Part shown: in pieces, positions 6,133-15,441 of the stretch
Position numbering within the stretch: position 1 is the stretch's first letter
Layout: every line of letters begins with the position of its first letter
From: an uncultured Collinsella sp.
Lineage (GTDB): Bacteria; Actinomycetota; Coriobacteriia; Coriobacteriales; Coriobacteriaceae
Assembly: GCA_900751665.1 (NCBI GenBank)
Contig: CAADSV010000038.1
Location: 1-17,511 of the forward strand
Reading direction: 5' to 3'
DNA: 17,511 nucleotides
Program-made: the position numbers and the translations under genes
Notes under the pieces: generated by a model
The model's input: only the letters and a program-made list of their open reading frames with translations
What the model was told of the DNA's origin: nothing
The model's database searches: none

Positions 6133-7416
6133 TTAGTAGATGACGGGATCGGGGACGGTAGCATGCTCGACATGCGCGCCGAGCGCCTGCAGCTTTTCGA
6201 CAAACTGCTCGTAGCCGCGCTTGATGTGATGAATGGCCGAAACCTCGGTCGTCCCGTCGGCGATCAAGCCCGCTACGACGAGGGCCGCTCCGCCACGCAG
6301 ATCGGGCGAGGTAACCTGTGCACCCGAGAAGCCCTTGACGCCATGAATCATGGCGTGATGGCTCTCGATACGAATGTCGGCACCCATGCGCACCAGCTCA
6401 GAGGCAAACATAAAGCGATTCTCGAAGATGTTTTCGGTAATAACGGAACTGCCGTCGGCAAGGGCGGAGAGCACCATAATCTGCGCCTGCATGTCCGTCG
6501 GGAAGCCGGGGAACGGAAGCGTCTGGATGTCGACCGGCTTGATACGCTCGGCACGGTTTACATGGACGCCATCCTCGACGCGCTCGCAGTCGATACCCAT
6601 GAGCTCCATCTTCTTGAGCACCATGCCCAAGTGAATGGGGCAAAAACCCGTGACGTCGACACCGCGATCGTCGGCCATCAACGCACCGGCGACGATAAAG
6701 GTGCCGGCCTCGATGCGGTCGCCCACTACGCGATGGGTAACGGGATGCAGCTCTTCCACGCCCTCGATGGTCACGACAGGCGTACCGGCGCCGACAATCT
6801 TAGCGCCCATCTCGTTGAGCATGTTGGCGAGATCGACGATCTCGGGCTCGCGGGCGGCATTGTCGATAACCGTGGTACCCTTCGCGCGCACGGATGCCAT
6901 AATGAGGTTCTCGGTCGCACCGACACTGGCGAACTCGAGCGTGACGGTGGTACCGCGCAGACCTTGGGGCGCATTAGCGTTGATGTAACCGTGGGCGGTA
7001 TCGAACTCAACGCCCAGGGCCTCGAGACCAAGAATGTGCATATCGATCTTGCGAGCACCCAGGTTGCAGCCGCCCGGCATAGCAATTTTGGCGCGATGGA
7101 AGCGGCCCAGCAGGGGTCCCATGACGGCGGTGGAAGCGCGCATCTTGGCAACGAGCTCGTAGGGGGCCTCCCATGAATCGACCTGAGAGGTATCAATCTC
7201 GAGCGTGTGCTCGTCGAGAACATCGATCGTAGCGCCCATGCCTTTGAGCACCTTGCCCATCACGTGGACATCGGAAATATCGGGCACGTTCTGCAGCGTC
7301 GTCTTGCCCGGCGCCAGAAGCGTTGCCGCCATGAGTTTGAGTGCGGAGTTCTTGGCACCCGAAACGGGCACGGAGCCTCCGATGGCGTGGCCACCCTCAA
7401 CGCGGATAATATCCAA
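6133..7416 (-). CDS. murA: UDP-N-acetylglucosamine 1-carboxyvinyltransferase
   Basis: Cytosolic enzyme of the first committed step of peptidoglycan synthesis: it adds enolpyruvate from PEP to UDP-GlcNAc and is the fosfomycin target. It has 427 residues, full length. Key features are GAKNSALKL with Lys22, the RAST motif at 93-96, the catalytic loop PGGCNLGARKID with Cys117 (so it should be fosfomycin-sensitive by this residue; some relatives carry Asp), and FPTDMQAQ with Asp308. The start is a TTG at 7416: AAAGGG lies six bases upstream and the family N-terminus MDIIRVEGG begins exactly there, with no better ATG. It follows atpC after a strong terminator hairpin whose T-run ends just ahead of this ribosome-binding site. 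murA downstream of the atp operon is a known arrangement in Gram-positive bacteria. Confidence 0.96.
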   Translation of the reverse strand: MDIIRVEGGHAIGGSVPVSGAKNSALKLMAATLLAPGKTTLQNVPDISDVHVMGKVLKGMGATIDVLDEHTLEIDTSQVDSWEAPYELVAKMRASTAVMGPLLGRFHRAKIAMPGGCNLGARKIDMHILGLEALGVEFDTAHGYINANAPQGLRGTTVTLEFASVGATENLIMASVRAKGTTVIDNAAREPEIVDLANMLNEMGAKIVGAGTPVVTIEGVEELHPVTHRVVGDRIEAGTFIVAGALMADDRGVDVTGFCPIHLGMVLKKMELMGIDCERVEDGVHVNRAERIKPVDIQTLPFPGFPTDMQAQIMVLSALADGSSVITENIFENRFMFASELVRMGADIRIESHHAMIHGVKGFSGAQVTSPDLRGGAALVVAGLIADGTTEVSAIHHIKRGYEQFVEKLQALGAHVEHATVPDPVIY

Positions 7417-7429
7417 GGTCTACCCTTTC

Positions 7430-7468
7430 AAAAAGCATGCCCGGGATGGCTGGGCCATCCCGGGCATG
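7430..7468 (-). terminator. Terminator of the ATP synthase operon, abutting the murA ribosome-binding site
   Basis: A perfect 14-bp stem, CATGCCCGGGATGG (7436-7449) against its exact complement (7455-7468) around a 5-base loop, is followed on the minus strand by CTTTTTG. It begins about 37 bases past the atpC stop. The T-run ends three bases before the AAAGGG that serves murA, so transcription of murA depends on read-through or on a promoter I cannot see. Confidence 0.88.
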
Positions 7469-7504
7469 ATGTGTTCGCAAATGGTCGAACGCTAAATCGT
7501 TTGA

Positions 7505-7897
7505 CTATTGGGCAAGCTTGAGCTTACACCATGCGATTTCATTATAGAGGTAGGCGCGGCGTGCATCATCCTCCGACAAATTACCCAGCTTCTCTTCAAA
7601 ACCTTGAATATCAGCTTTAAGCTTGTCGGCATCGACGGTCGCCAAATCGCAAGCGCGCTCGGCGAGAACGGTCACGACATCGTCCGCAACCTGGGCATAG
7701 CCGCCGGCCACGGCAAACGTGTGGTCAACAGTGCCCATGGCCTTATCGGAAACGCGAACGTAACCGCGGTCGATCGTGCAGATCTCGCTGGAGTGAGCAG
7801 GCAGGACGCCAAACTCGCCATCCGTGGACGGAATCGACACAAACGCAGCGTCGCCCTCATAGGCGCAGCTCACGGGGCACACGATGCGGATACGCAT
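7505..7897 (-). CDS. atpC: F1Fo ATP synthase subunit epsilon
   Basis: Central-stalk subunit of F1 that contacts gamma and the c-ring and can inhibit ATP hydrolysis. It has 130 residues, a usual length. The N-terminal beta-barrel carries the typical GEFGVLPAHSSEI segment (about 28-40) and AVAGGYAQVADDVVTVLAE (about 62-80); the C-terminal helical hairpin is about residues 85-130. It starts three bases after the atpD stop, with GGAG about nine bases upstream, and is the last gene of the operon before the terminator. Confidence 0.94.
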   Translation of the reverse strand: MRIRIVCPVSCAYEGDAAFVSIPSTDGEFGVLPAHSSEICTIDRGYVRVSDKAMGTVDHTFAVAGGYAQVADDVVTVLAERACDLATVDADKLKADIQGFEEKLGNLSEDDARRAYLYNEIAWCKLKLAQ

Positions 7898-7900
7898 AAC

Positions 7901-9354
<1,454 letters not shown>

Positions 9355-9355
<1 letters not shown>

Positions 9356-10263
9356 TACTGTTCCTCCAATGCTGAGGCTCCGCCGACGATCTCGTTAATC
9401 TCGGTCGTGATCGAAGCCTGGCGCACGCGACTATACGTGCGGGTAAGGGTCGAGATGATCGCGGTGGCGTTTTCCGTCGCGGAGTGCATGGCCTTGCGGC
9501 GTGCCCCCTGCTCGGCAGCCGCCGAATCGATCAGGGCCTGGTAGATGACCGTCAGGATATAAGACGGCACAAGCTTGCCGAGAACATGCTCGGGAGAGGG
9601 CACGAACTCGAACGTGGACGAGATGCGCTTAGGGGCGTCGGTCTCGTTCTTACGCGGACCGTGGGCCATAGCGATCATCTCGGGGTCGAGCGGCAACAGA
9701 TGCTCGACGCGAAGCTCCTGATCCACGCGGTTCTTGGCGTGGTGGTAGACAAGCTCGACACGGTCAAGCTCACCGGCACGATACGCATCGCAGATATGAG
9801 AGGAGATCATGCGGGCCTGATTGAAATCGGGCTCAGAGGAGTTGCCCTCAAAGTGCATGACAACGTTTGCGCGGTCACGGAAATACGTGGCCGGCTTACG
9901 CCCGCACGCGATGATCTCGCATTCGATGCCGTCGTTCGCCCAAGAAGCGGCGAGCTTTTCGGCCGTGCGCTCCACCGTCGTATTGAAACCGCCGGCAAGG
10001 CCGCGGTCCGAGGCAATAACGACAATCAGGCCATGCTTGACGCTCTCATGCTTCTGCAGCATGGGATCGGTGCCCGAACAGGAGGCGTCGCCGGCGACCG
10101 TCAACATGACGTCGGTCAGCGCCTCCTTATAGGGCTCGGCCTGCTTGGAGCGATCGAGGGCACGACGAATCTTGGCCGTAGAGACCATCTCCATCGTGCG
10201 CGTGATCTGCTTGGTCGTGGTAACCGAGGAGATTCGCTTCTTAATGTCGCGAAGGTTGGCCAT
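9355..10263 (-). CDS. atpG: F1Fo ATP synthase subunit gamma
   Basis: Rotor shaft of F1. It has 302 residues with the two conserved ends: the N-terminal coil MANLRDIKKRISSVTTTKQI...MVSTAK, and the C-terminal coil with ARRKAMHSATENA and RQASITTEINEIVGGASAL. The central Rossmann-like part (about 75-215) is the variable region. It starts five bases after the atpA stop, with an AGGAG element overlapping that stop, and its own stop overlaps the atpD start by one base. Confidence 0.96.
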
Positions 10264-10268
10264 GGGGC

Positions 10269-11867
10269 TTAGTTCTCCTCTGATCCAGAAACATCCGAAT
10301 GGTGCTTGGCCATGAACTGCTGCTTGAAGTCGCCGATGACGCGCAAGAGCTCAGCCTTGGTGTCATCATCGATCTTCTTGGCGCGAACCTTGTCGAGCAG
10401 CGAACCAAAGCCATTGTCCATGTACTCGATGAGCTCGGCACGGAAGGGCAGCACGTCGGCGATCTCCAGGTCATCCAGGAAGCCCTCGTTGCCAGCGAAC
10501 AGCGTAACGATCTGCTCGCCAACCTCAAACGGCTTGTAACGCGGCTGCTTCAGGAGCTCGGTCATGCGAGCACCGTGGGTCAGCTGCTTCTGAGTAGCCT
10601 CGTCGAGGTCGGAGCCGAACTGCGTAAAGCCAGCGAGCTCCTGATAGGAAGCGAGGTCCAGACGGAGGTTGCCGGCGACCTGCTTCATGGCCTTGGTCTG
10701 CGCATCGCCACCGACGCGGGACACGGAGATACCCACGTCGACTGCCGGGCGCTGACCCTGGAAGAAGAGCTCGGACTGCAGGTAGATCTGACCATCGGTA
10801 ATGGAAATGACGTTGGTCGGAATGTAGGCCGAGACGTCGCCGTCCTGGGTCTCGATGATCGGCAGTGCCGTCATGGAGCCGTAACCGTTCTTCTTGGACA
10901 TCTTGACGGCACGCTCGAGCAGACGAGAGTGCAGGTAGAAGATGTCGCCAGGATAGGCCTCGCGTCCGGGCGGACGATGCAGCGTCAGCGACATCTGACG
11001 GTAGGCCACAGCCTGCTTGGACAGGTCATCGTAGATGACGAGCACGTGGCCGCCGGGGTTGGTCTCGCTGGCGGGCTTGCCGTCCTCGCCGTTGTACATA
11101 AAGAACTCGCCAATAGCGGCACCGGCCATAGGCGCGATGTACTGCATAGGGGCGGAATCGGCAGCGGTGGCCGAAACGATGATGGTGTAGTCGAGTGCAC
11201 CGTGCTGAGCGAGGGTCTCGCGGATGTTGGCGACCGTGGAGGCCTTCTGGCCGATGGCGACATAGATGCAGACCATGCCCTTGCCGCGCTGGTTGAGGAT
11301 AGCGTCGATGGCGATGGCGGTCTTACCGGTCTTACGGTCACCGATGATGAGCTCACGCTGACCGCGGCCAATAGGCACCATGGAGTCGATAGCGAGCAGA
11401 CCGGTCTGAACCGGCTCGCACACCGGGGTACGATCGATGACGCCGGGAGCCTTGAACTCGATGGGGCGACGGTGCGTAGCGACGATGTCGCCCAGGCCGT
11501 CGATGGGCTGGCCGAGCGGATTGACGACGCGGCCGAGCATGGCACGGCTCACGGGGATATCCATAACGCGGCCAGTGGTGCGGCACTCGTCGCCTTCCTT
11601 GATGGAGTCGACGGCACCGAACAGAACGGCGCCGACCTCGTCACGGTCAAGGTTCTGGGCAAGGCCGAAGACGGTCTCACCGGTATCGGAGCTCTTGAAC
11701 TCCAGAAGCTCGCCTGCCATGGCGCTCTTGAGGCCGGAGACGCGCGCGATGCCGTCGCCTACCTCGTCGACCGTTGAAACCTCATGCGTATCGACCGTCG
11801 CGGAGAGGCTCGTGAGCTGCTCCTGCAGTTTCTTGGCGATATCCTGGGCATTGAGGGTTTCGGACAT
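10269..11867 (-). CDS. atpA: F1Fo ATP synthase subunit alpha
   Basis: Non-catalytic nucleotide-binding subunit of F1. It has 532 residues, slightly above the usual 500-515. It has the beta-barrel start GDGIARVSGL (38-47), the Walker A loop GDRKTGKT at 176-183 (Lys where Gln is common), VIYDDLSKQAVAYRQMSL, and the arginine-finger segment ISVSRVGGDAQ. The ATG at 11867 overlaps the TAA of atpH by one base and has a strong GGAGGTG upstream. It lies in the operon between delta and gamma as usual. Confidence 0.98.
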   Translation of the reverse strand: MSETLNAQDIAKKLQEQLTSLSATVDTHEVSTVDEVGDGIARVSGLKSAMAGELLEFKSSDTGETVFGLAQNLDRDEVGAVLFGAVDSIKEGDECRTTGRVMDIPVSRAMLGRVVNPLGQPIDGLGDIVATHRRPIEFKAPGVIDRTPVCEPVQTGLLAIDSMVPIGRGQRELIIGDRKTGKTAIAIDAILNQRGKGMVCIYVAIGQKASTVANIRETLAQHGALDYTIIVSATAADSAPMQYIAPMAGAAIGEFFMYNGEDGKPASETNPGGHVLVIYDDLSKQAVAYRQMSLTLHRPPGREAYPGDIFYLHSRLLERAVKMSKKNGYGSMTALPIIETQDGDVSAYIPTNVISITDGQIYLQSELFFQGQRPAVDVGISVSRVGGDAQTKAMKQVAGNLRLDLASYQELAGFTQFGSDLDEATQKQLTHGARMTELLKQPRYKPFEVGEQIVTLFAGNEGFLDDLEIADVLPFRAELIEYMDNGFGSLLDKVRAKKIDDDTKAELLRVIGDFKQQFMAKHHSDVSGSEEN

Positions 11868-12343
11868 TAGGCTTCACCTCCGTACGAATTAGCAGAGTTT
11901 GCGAGGGTCTCCTGCGCGATGCGCAGCTGCGTCTTGACGGAAATGTCACGACGCTCGCCGCGGGCCTCGAGCACCAGGCCGCCCACGATAGACGGGTCGA
12001 CCTGCTCGATAAGGAATACCTTGCGGCCGAAGTCCTGCTCGCATTTCTTAGTGATGGTTTGACGCAGCTCGTCGTCGAGCGGGATCGCCGTGGTGACGGT
12101 CACGCCCACTACATCCTCGTCTTCCTCGGCAACATACTTAAAGGCAGCTGCCACCTTGGGAAGAAGGTCGAGCTGGTCGCGCTTGGACATGGTGTCGAGC
12201 ACGGCGATGATCTCGGGGCTGGCAGAAGCCAAGCGCTCGATCATCTCGAGGTCCTCGAACACATGGTTCTCGGCCTTGGCGGCTTCCAAAAGGGAACGCG
12301 CGTAGGTCTCGAGCACCTTGTCCTGATAGCGGCTAGTCGGCAT
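11867..12343 (-). CDS. atpH: F1Fo ATP synthase subunit delta
   Basis: Peripheral-stalk subunit that joins b to the top of F1. It has 158 residues, somewhat shorter than the usual 175-180. Identity rests on YARSLLEAAKAE (14-25) near the N-terminus, the C-terminal VDPSIVGGLVLEARGERRDISVKTQL segment matching the delta signature of a glycine-rich turn followed by a basic strand, and its place between b and alpha. The ATG at 12343 lies inside the end of atpF (11-base overlap), which implies translational coupling; AGG is eight bases upstream. Confidence 0.93.
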   Translation of the reverse strand: MPTSRYQDKVLETYARSLLEAAKAENHVFEDLEMIERLASASPEIIAVLDTMSKRDQLDLLPKVAAAFKYVAEEDEDVVGVTVTTAIPLDDELRQTITKKCEQDFGRKVFLIEQVDPSIVGGLVLEARGERRDISVKTQLRIAQETLANSANSYGGEA

Positions 12344-12935
12344 TCAGGCTACCTGCTTCCTGGATGTAGCGCTCGATGAGCTTCTTCTGCTCGGCATCGT
12401 CCTCGAGTGCCTCGCCCACGATCTTGGTGGCGACGGCAACGGACAGGTCGGCGATGGAGCTCGCGGCACCGGCGTAGATGGACTTGCGCTCGTCCTCGAC
12501 GGTCGTATGGGCCTTGGCGATGATCTCCTCGGCCTCCTTGTGAGCAGCCTCGATGATACGGGCACGCTCGGACTCGGCGTCCTTACGGGCCTCGAGAACG
12601 ATGTCGGCAGCCTGACGACGGGCGTCGGTGACGATCGAGTCGGACTCAGCGCGCTTGGCGATAGCCTCCTGCTTGGTCTTCTCGGCCTCGTCGAGGCTCT
12701 CCTCGATCTTCTTGCCGCGCTCCTCCATGGTTTTCATGATGCCCGGCAGGGCGACCTTGGCCAGCACGATCCAGATAATCAGGAAGGCGATAAGCGCCGG
12801 GATGAACTCCGCCATCTTAGGGATGAGGATGTCCGCACCGGCGGCGCCGTCCTCGGCGAACGCGGAAACCGGCATGAGCAGCGCGGCCGCGGACGCGGAG
12901 AGTGCGATCGCGCTCTTCTGGGATGAAAGATTCAT
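12333..12935 (-). CDS. atpF: F1Fo ATP synthase subunit b with an N-terminal signal-like extension
   Basis: Peripheral-stalk subunit that anchors F1 to the membrane and subunit a. It has 200 residues, against about 155-175 in most bacteria. The extra length is N-terminal: residues 1-27 look like a Sec signal peptide with a Lys at 7, a hydrophobic core SAIALSASAAALLMPVS and a VSAFA-ED cleavage site. The usual single membrane helix follows at about 43-65, then a long charged coiled coil (about 68-160) rich in Glu, Lys, Arg and Ala, and a C-terminal IADLSVAVATKIVGEAL segment typical of b. The ATG at 12935 has GGAG eight bases upstream. The overlap with atpH suggests coupling. Confidence 0.95.
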   Translation of the reverse strand: MNLSSQKSAIALSASAAALLMPVSAFAEDGAAGADILIPKMAEFIPALIAFLIIWIVLAKVALPGIMKTMEERGKKIEESLDEAEKTKQEAIAKRAESDSIVTDARRQAADIVLEARKDAESERARIIEAAHKEAEEIIAKAHTTVEDERKSIYAGAASSIADLSVAVATKIVGEALEDDAEQKKLIERYIQEAGSLNAD

Positions 12936-12950
12936 ACTTGACGCTCCGTG

Positions 12951-13145
12951 CTATTTAACGATCAGCGCGACAACGAAGCCGATCAGAGCCAGAGCCTCGC
13001 CGAAAGCGGAGCCCATGATGAAGACGGTGAACACGCGGCCCTGGACCTCAGGCTGACGGGCCATAGCACCCGTAGCACCCAGAGCAGACAGGCCGATAGC
13101 AAGACCAGCGCCGATAACACCGAGACCGTAACCGATAACTCCCAC
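12951..13145 (-). CDS. atpE: F1Fo ATP synthase subunit c (short, proton type)
   Basis: Membrane rotor-ring subunit. It is a hairpin of two helices with the ARQPE loop (29-33), and the ion-binding carboxylate is Glu50 in FGEALALIG. It has only 64 residues where 70-85 is usual: the N-terminus begins almost at helix 1 and the protein ends ALIVK at the end of helix 2. The start is a GTG at 13145 with AAAGGAGG four bases upstream; an in-frame TAA lies nine codons above and there is no ATG between, so no longer form is possible. The position equivalent to the Na+-ligand Gln of Ilyobacter tartaricus is Ile, and the residue after the Glu is Ala, which argues for protons (inference from alignment by eye). 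Confidence 0.95.
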   Translation of the reverse strand: MGVIGYGLGVIGAGLAIGLSALGATGAMARQPEVQGRVFTVFIMGSAFGEALALIGFVVALIVK

Positions 13146-13269
13146 GATTCCTCCTTTGTCGTGCGTGTCTTATTTCACGCAGGATAACCTTTTTATAACT
13201 GCCGGGCTCCATGGGTACGGGCACCGGCGGTTTAACGAATTGCCTTACCTTTAAGGCGCGAACGGAAGA

Positions 13270-14073
13270 CTACTCCTCCTCCGCGACCTCCTCTGCCTCG
13301 GAGACATACACGGCGGTAAGGACCGTGAAGACGTAAGCCTGGATGGCGCCGACCACAAGCTCGATCGCATAGATCAGGATGAGGATGGCAAGCCAGGCCA
13401 GCGAAGGCAGGGCGCCGACGGCGTGGGCCGCGGAAACCTGCTGAAGCAGCGGCTGCATGAACATGCTCGCCATGATGGCGAACGAGCCCATGACCACGTG
13501 TCCTGCGAACATGTTGCAGAACAGACGGACGGCAAGCGTGATGAGGCGCAGGAAGGTCGAGAAAAGCTCGACGACCCACACGAGCACGTTCATCGGGAAG
13601 CTCACGCCCTGCGGGGCGAGGCTCTTGATGTAGCCGATCACGCCGTGAGCCTTGCATCCGTAGTAGATGAAGTACACGAAGGCGAAAATGGCGAGTGCGG
13701 CGGTGGAGCCGATTGCGCCGGTGCCGGGCTTCATTCCCGGGATCAGGCCGATCATGTTATTGATCAGGATGAACAGGAAAAGCGAGCACAGGAACGGGAA
13801 GTGCTTCTTCCAGTTCTCACCCACGACACCCTTGCCGATATCGTTCTCGACGTACTCGATGATGTACTCGAAACCGTTGACGAAGAAGCCCTTGGGAACC
13901 AGGGTCTGCTTCTTCTTGAACACGGCCAGGACGATCAGGAGCACGATCGTGGAGACGATCAGCCAAAACGAGTACTGCGTGATGCCGCAGCTCAGATCGC
14001 CCACGACAGGGGTGGAGCTGAACTCGCTGACCAGATGATTAATCTCATCAGGCAGCTTTTCAAAAATTTCCAC
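13270..14073 (-). CDS. atpB: F1Fo ATP synthase subunit a
   Basis: Membrane stator subunit with the proton half-channels. It has 267 residues with five or six hydrophobic segments. The essential arginine is Arg183 in LAVRLFCNMFAGH, and the last helix carries GAIQAYVFTVLTAVYV with the conserved Gln. The C-terminus is acidic. The start is a GTG at 14073, with AAAGG about six bases upstream overlapping the stop of the preceding gene. A gap of 124 bases separates it from atpE, the longest inside the operon; that gap holds a small GCCTT/AAGGC hairpin at 13242-13257 and the very strong atpE ribosome-binding site. Confidence 0.96.
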   Translation of the reverse strand: MEIFEKLPDEINHLVSEFSSTPVVGDLSCGITQYSFWLIVSTIVLLIVLAVFKKKQTLVPKGFFVNGFEYIIEYVENDIGKGVVGENWKKHFPFLCSLFLFILINNMIGLIPGMKPGTGAIGSTAALAIFAFVYFIYYGCKAHGVIGYIKSLAPQGVSFPMNVLVWVVELFSTFLRLITLAVRLFCNMFAGHVVMGSFAIMASMFMQPLLQQVSAAHAVGALPSLAWLAILILIYAIELVVGAIQAYVFTVLTAVYVSEAEEVAEEE

Positions 14074-14076
14074 GAC

Positions 14077-14400
14077 TTACCTTTCGACCTCATGAGGATC
14101 TCGCAGCGCCTTGGCGACGCGAACCGCGCAGGCGGCCATAAAGGCCACGAAGCCGATCGCCTCGCCCAGGAGGAACATGCGAAATGCCTCTCCGAACAAC
14201 ACAAACACAACCAAGGTAAAGACAAGCAACGCGATTGCCGAGACCGCGAGACTCACCATACCCTTGAGCATGTCCGCATTCTGCTTATCGTCAAGAACCG
14301 GCTTGAGCGTAAAGACAAAGGGAAGGAAGGCAATTGCGCCCGCGATGGCACCTGCAACGATAGCGAGCAGATCGGCTATCTGAAACACTGGCGTCCTCAC
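14077..14400 (-). CDS. Small four-helix membrane protein in the atpI position
   Basis: 107 residues, almost wholly hydrophobic, with likely membrane segments at about 8-30, 45-70 and 72-95 and a short basic-acidic tail. Its position as the first gene of the atp operon, three bases before atpB, is where atpI (a putative c-ring assembly or ion-uptake helper) is found in other bacteria. I see no strong AtpI signature, so the call is by position and topology. The start is uncertain: a GTG at 14400 has AAGGAAA only three bases upstream, while a GTG four codons later (14388) has GAGG six bases upstream. The predicted promoter lies about 50 bases ahead. Confidence 0.75.
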   Translation of the reverse strand: MRTPVFQIADLLAIVAGAIAGAIAFLPFVFTLKPVLDDKQNADMLKGMVSLAVSAIALLVFTLVVFVLFGEAFRMFLLGEAIGFVAFMAACAVRVAKALRDPHEVER

Positions 14401-14450
14401 TTTCCTTTTTTATCGCCTCACAGGACAGTTCCCGCCAAACATTGGTGACT

Positions 14451-14478
14451 ATTGTACGAGCCAATCGCTAAAGTACAA
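14451..14478 (-). promoter_or_regulatory. Candidate promoter of the ATP synthase operon
   Basis: On the minus strand TTGTAC (14478-14473) is followed by a 16-base spacer and TACAAT (14456-14451). The -10 matches consensus at five of six positions; the -35 matches only TTG. Transcription would begin near 14444, leaving a leader of about 45 bases before the first gene. Confidence 0.5.
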
Positions 14479-14593
14479 CCGAAAAAGCATCGGTTAATAC
14501 GCACCTGTTCGTTTTCTTAAGACCTTCTTTATGCCGCAGGTACGGTAATACGTTTTTCTCGAACCCTGCAAGGCAAAACGTCCGTTAACAGGA

Positions 14594-14628
14594 GTGCGCG
14601 CGGTCGTCTTTTGCTCGCCCGCGCGCAC
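14594..14628 (-). terminator. GC-rich hairpin downstream of upp (possible terminator without a T-run)
   Basis: GTGCGCGCGG (14594-14603) pairs perfectly with CCGCGCGCAC (14619-14628) around a 15-base loop, starting about 42 bases after the upp stop. No T-run follows on the minus strand, so it may be a rho-independent terminator of poor quality or only a 3' stabiliser. The rest of 14401-14670 holds the atp promoter and no gene. Confidence 0.45.
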
Positions 14629-14670
14629 CATTTCTTCGTATTTTCGACGTTAGCCGGTATGGCCCAGAGA

Positions 14671-15318
14671 TTACAGCGTGCCGTAGATGCGGTCGCCGGC
14701 GTCGCCCAGGCCGGGAACGATGTAGGCAGCCTCGTTGAGATGGTCGTCGATAGCGCAGGTATAGATATGCACATCTGGGTCCTTCTCGGTCAGCGACTTG
14801 AGGCCCTCGGGGGCAGCGACGATGCACAGCATGCGGATGTCCTTGACACCGCGCTCGCGCAGGTAGCTGATGGCCATCTCGGCCGAACCGCCCGTGGCGA
14901 GCATGGGGTCGACGACCAGGCAGATGCGCCGGTCGATATCCTTGGGCATCTTGCAGTAATACTCATGCGGCTCGTGGGTAACCTCGTCGCGCTCCATACC
15001 GATGTGGCCCACGCGAGCGGAGGGTACCAAGTCGAGGATGCCATCGACCATGCCAAGGCCTGCACGCAGAATGGGAACGATGGCGAGCTTTTTGCCGGCG
15101 AGCTGTTTGAACGTGGCGGTAGTGATGGGGGTCTCGACTTCGACGTCTTCCATGGGCAGGTCGCGCATGGCCTCGTAGCCGTCAAAAAGTGCGAGCTCGC
15201 GCACAAGCTGGCGGAACTGGTTGGTGCCGGTGTTTTTGTCGCGCAGGATCGACAGCTTGTGCTGGACGAGCGGGTGGTCGACAAGCGTCACACGGGACGC
15301 GTCGTAGGTGACGGTCAT
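14671..15318 (-). CDS. upp: Uracil phosphoribosyltransferase
   Basis: Cytosolic salvage enzyme: uracil + PRPP gives UMP + PPi. It has 215 residues, a few more than the usual 208-210. It shows HPLVQHKLSILRDKNT near the N-terminus, LRAGLGM (85-91), the PRPP loop VDPMLATGGSA (136-146) and the uracil-binding C-terminus PGLGDAGDRIYGT. The frame extends upstream to 15378, but the family N-terminus and the AAAGGGG about eleven bases ahead point to the ATG at 15318. It stands alone between glpK and the atp operon. The 123-base leader contains a GGCCG/CGGCC hairpin about 20 bases ahead of the start; no PyrR-type site is recognisable. Confidence 0.96.
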   Translation of the reverse strand: MTVTYDASRVTLVDHPLVQHKLSILRDKNTGTNQFRQLVRELALFDGYEAMRDLPMEDVEVETPITTATFKQLAGKKLAIVPILRAGLGMVDGILDLVPSARVGHIGMERDEVTHEPHEYYCKMPKDIDRRICLVVDPMLATGGSAEMAISYLRERGVKDIRMLCIVAAPEGLKSLTEKDPDVHIYTCAIDDHLNEAAYIVPGLGDAGDRIYGTL

Positions 15319-15338
15319 GGGTTGATTGCCCCTTTCGT

Positions 15339-15353
15339 TGCGGCCGCAAAACG
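15339..15353 (-). other. Small hairpin in the upp leader
   Basis: GGCCG and CGGCC (within 15341-15355) pair around a short A/T loop, immediately ahead of the AAAGGGG of upp, and a CTTG/CAAG stem adjoins it. It has no T-run. It may be a weak leader structure or the tail of glpK transcription; the function is unknown. Coordinates are accurate to a few bases. Confidence 0.25.
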
Positions 15354-15441
15354 GCCTTGCTGACAAGGCGCGAAGCAATGTTGCCGCCGCACGCCATGCA
15401 TTAGTTTAGCGGTTTGTTATATCGAGCAGCCCATCACAGCC

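Noticed and set aside
6163..7176. Plus-strand open frame of 337 codons
   Set aside because: Antisense shadow of murA.
10299..11777. Plus-strand open frame of 492 codons
   Set aside because: Antisense shadow of atpA with no recognisable domains; low-complexity Gly, Asp and Val composition.
14558..14570. tRNA T-loop-like GGGTTCGAG on the minus strand
   Set aside because: The T-arm does not close and no anticodon or acceptor stem can be built around it.
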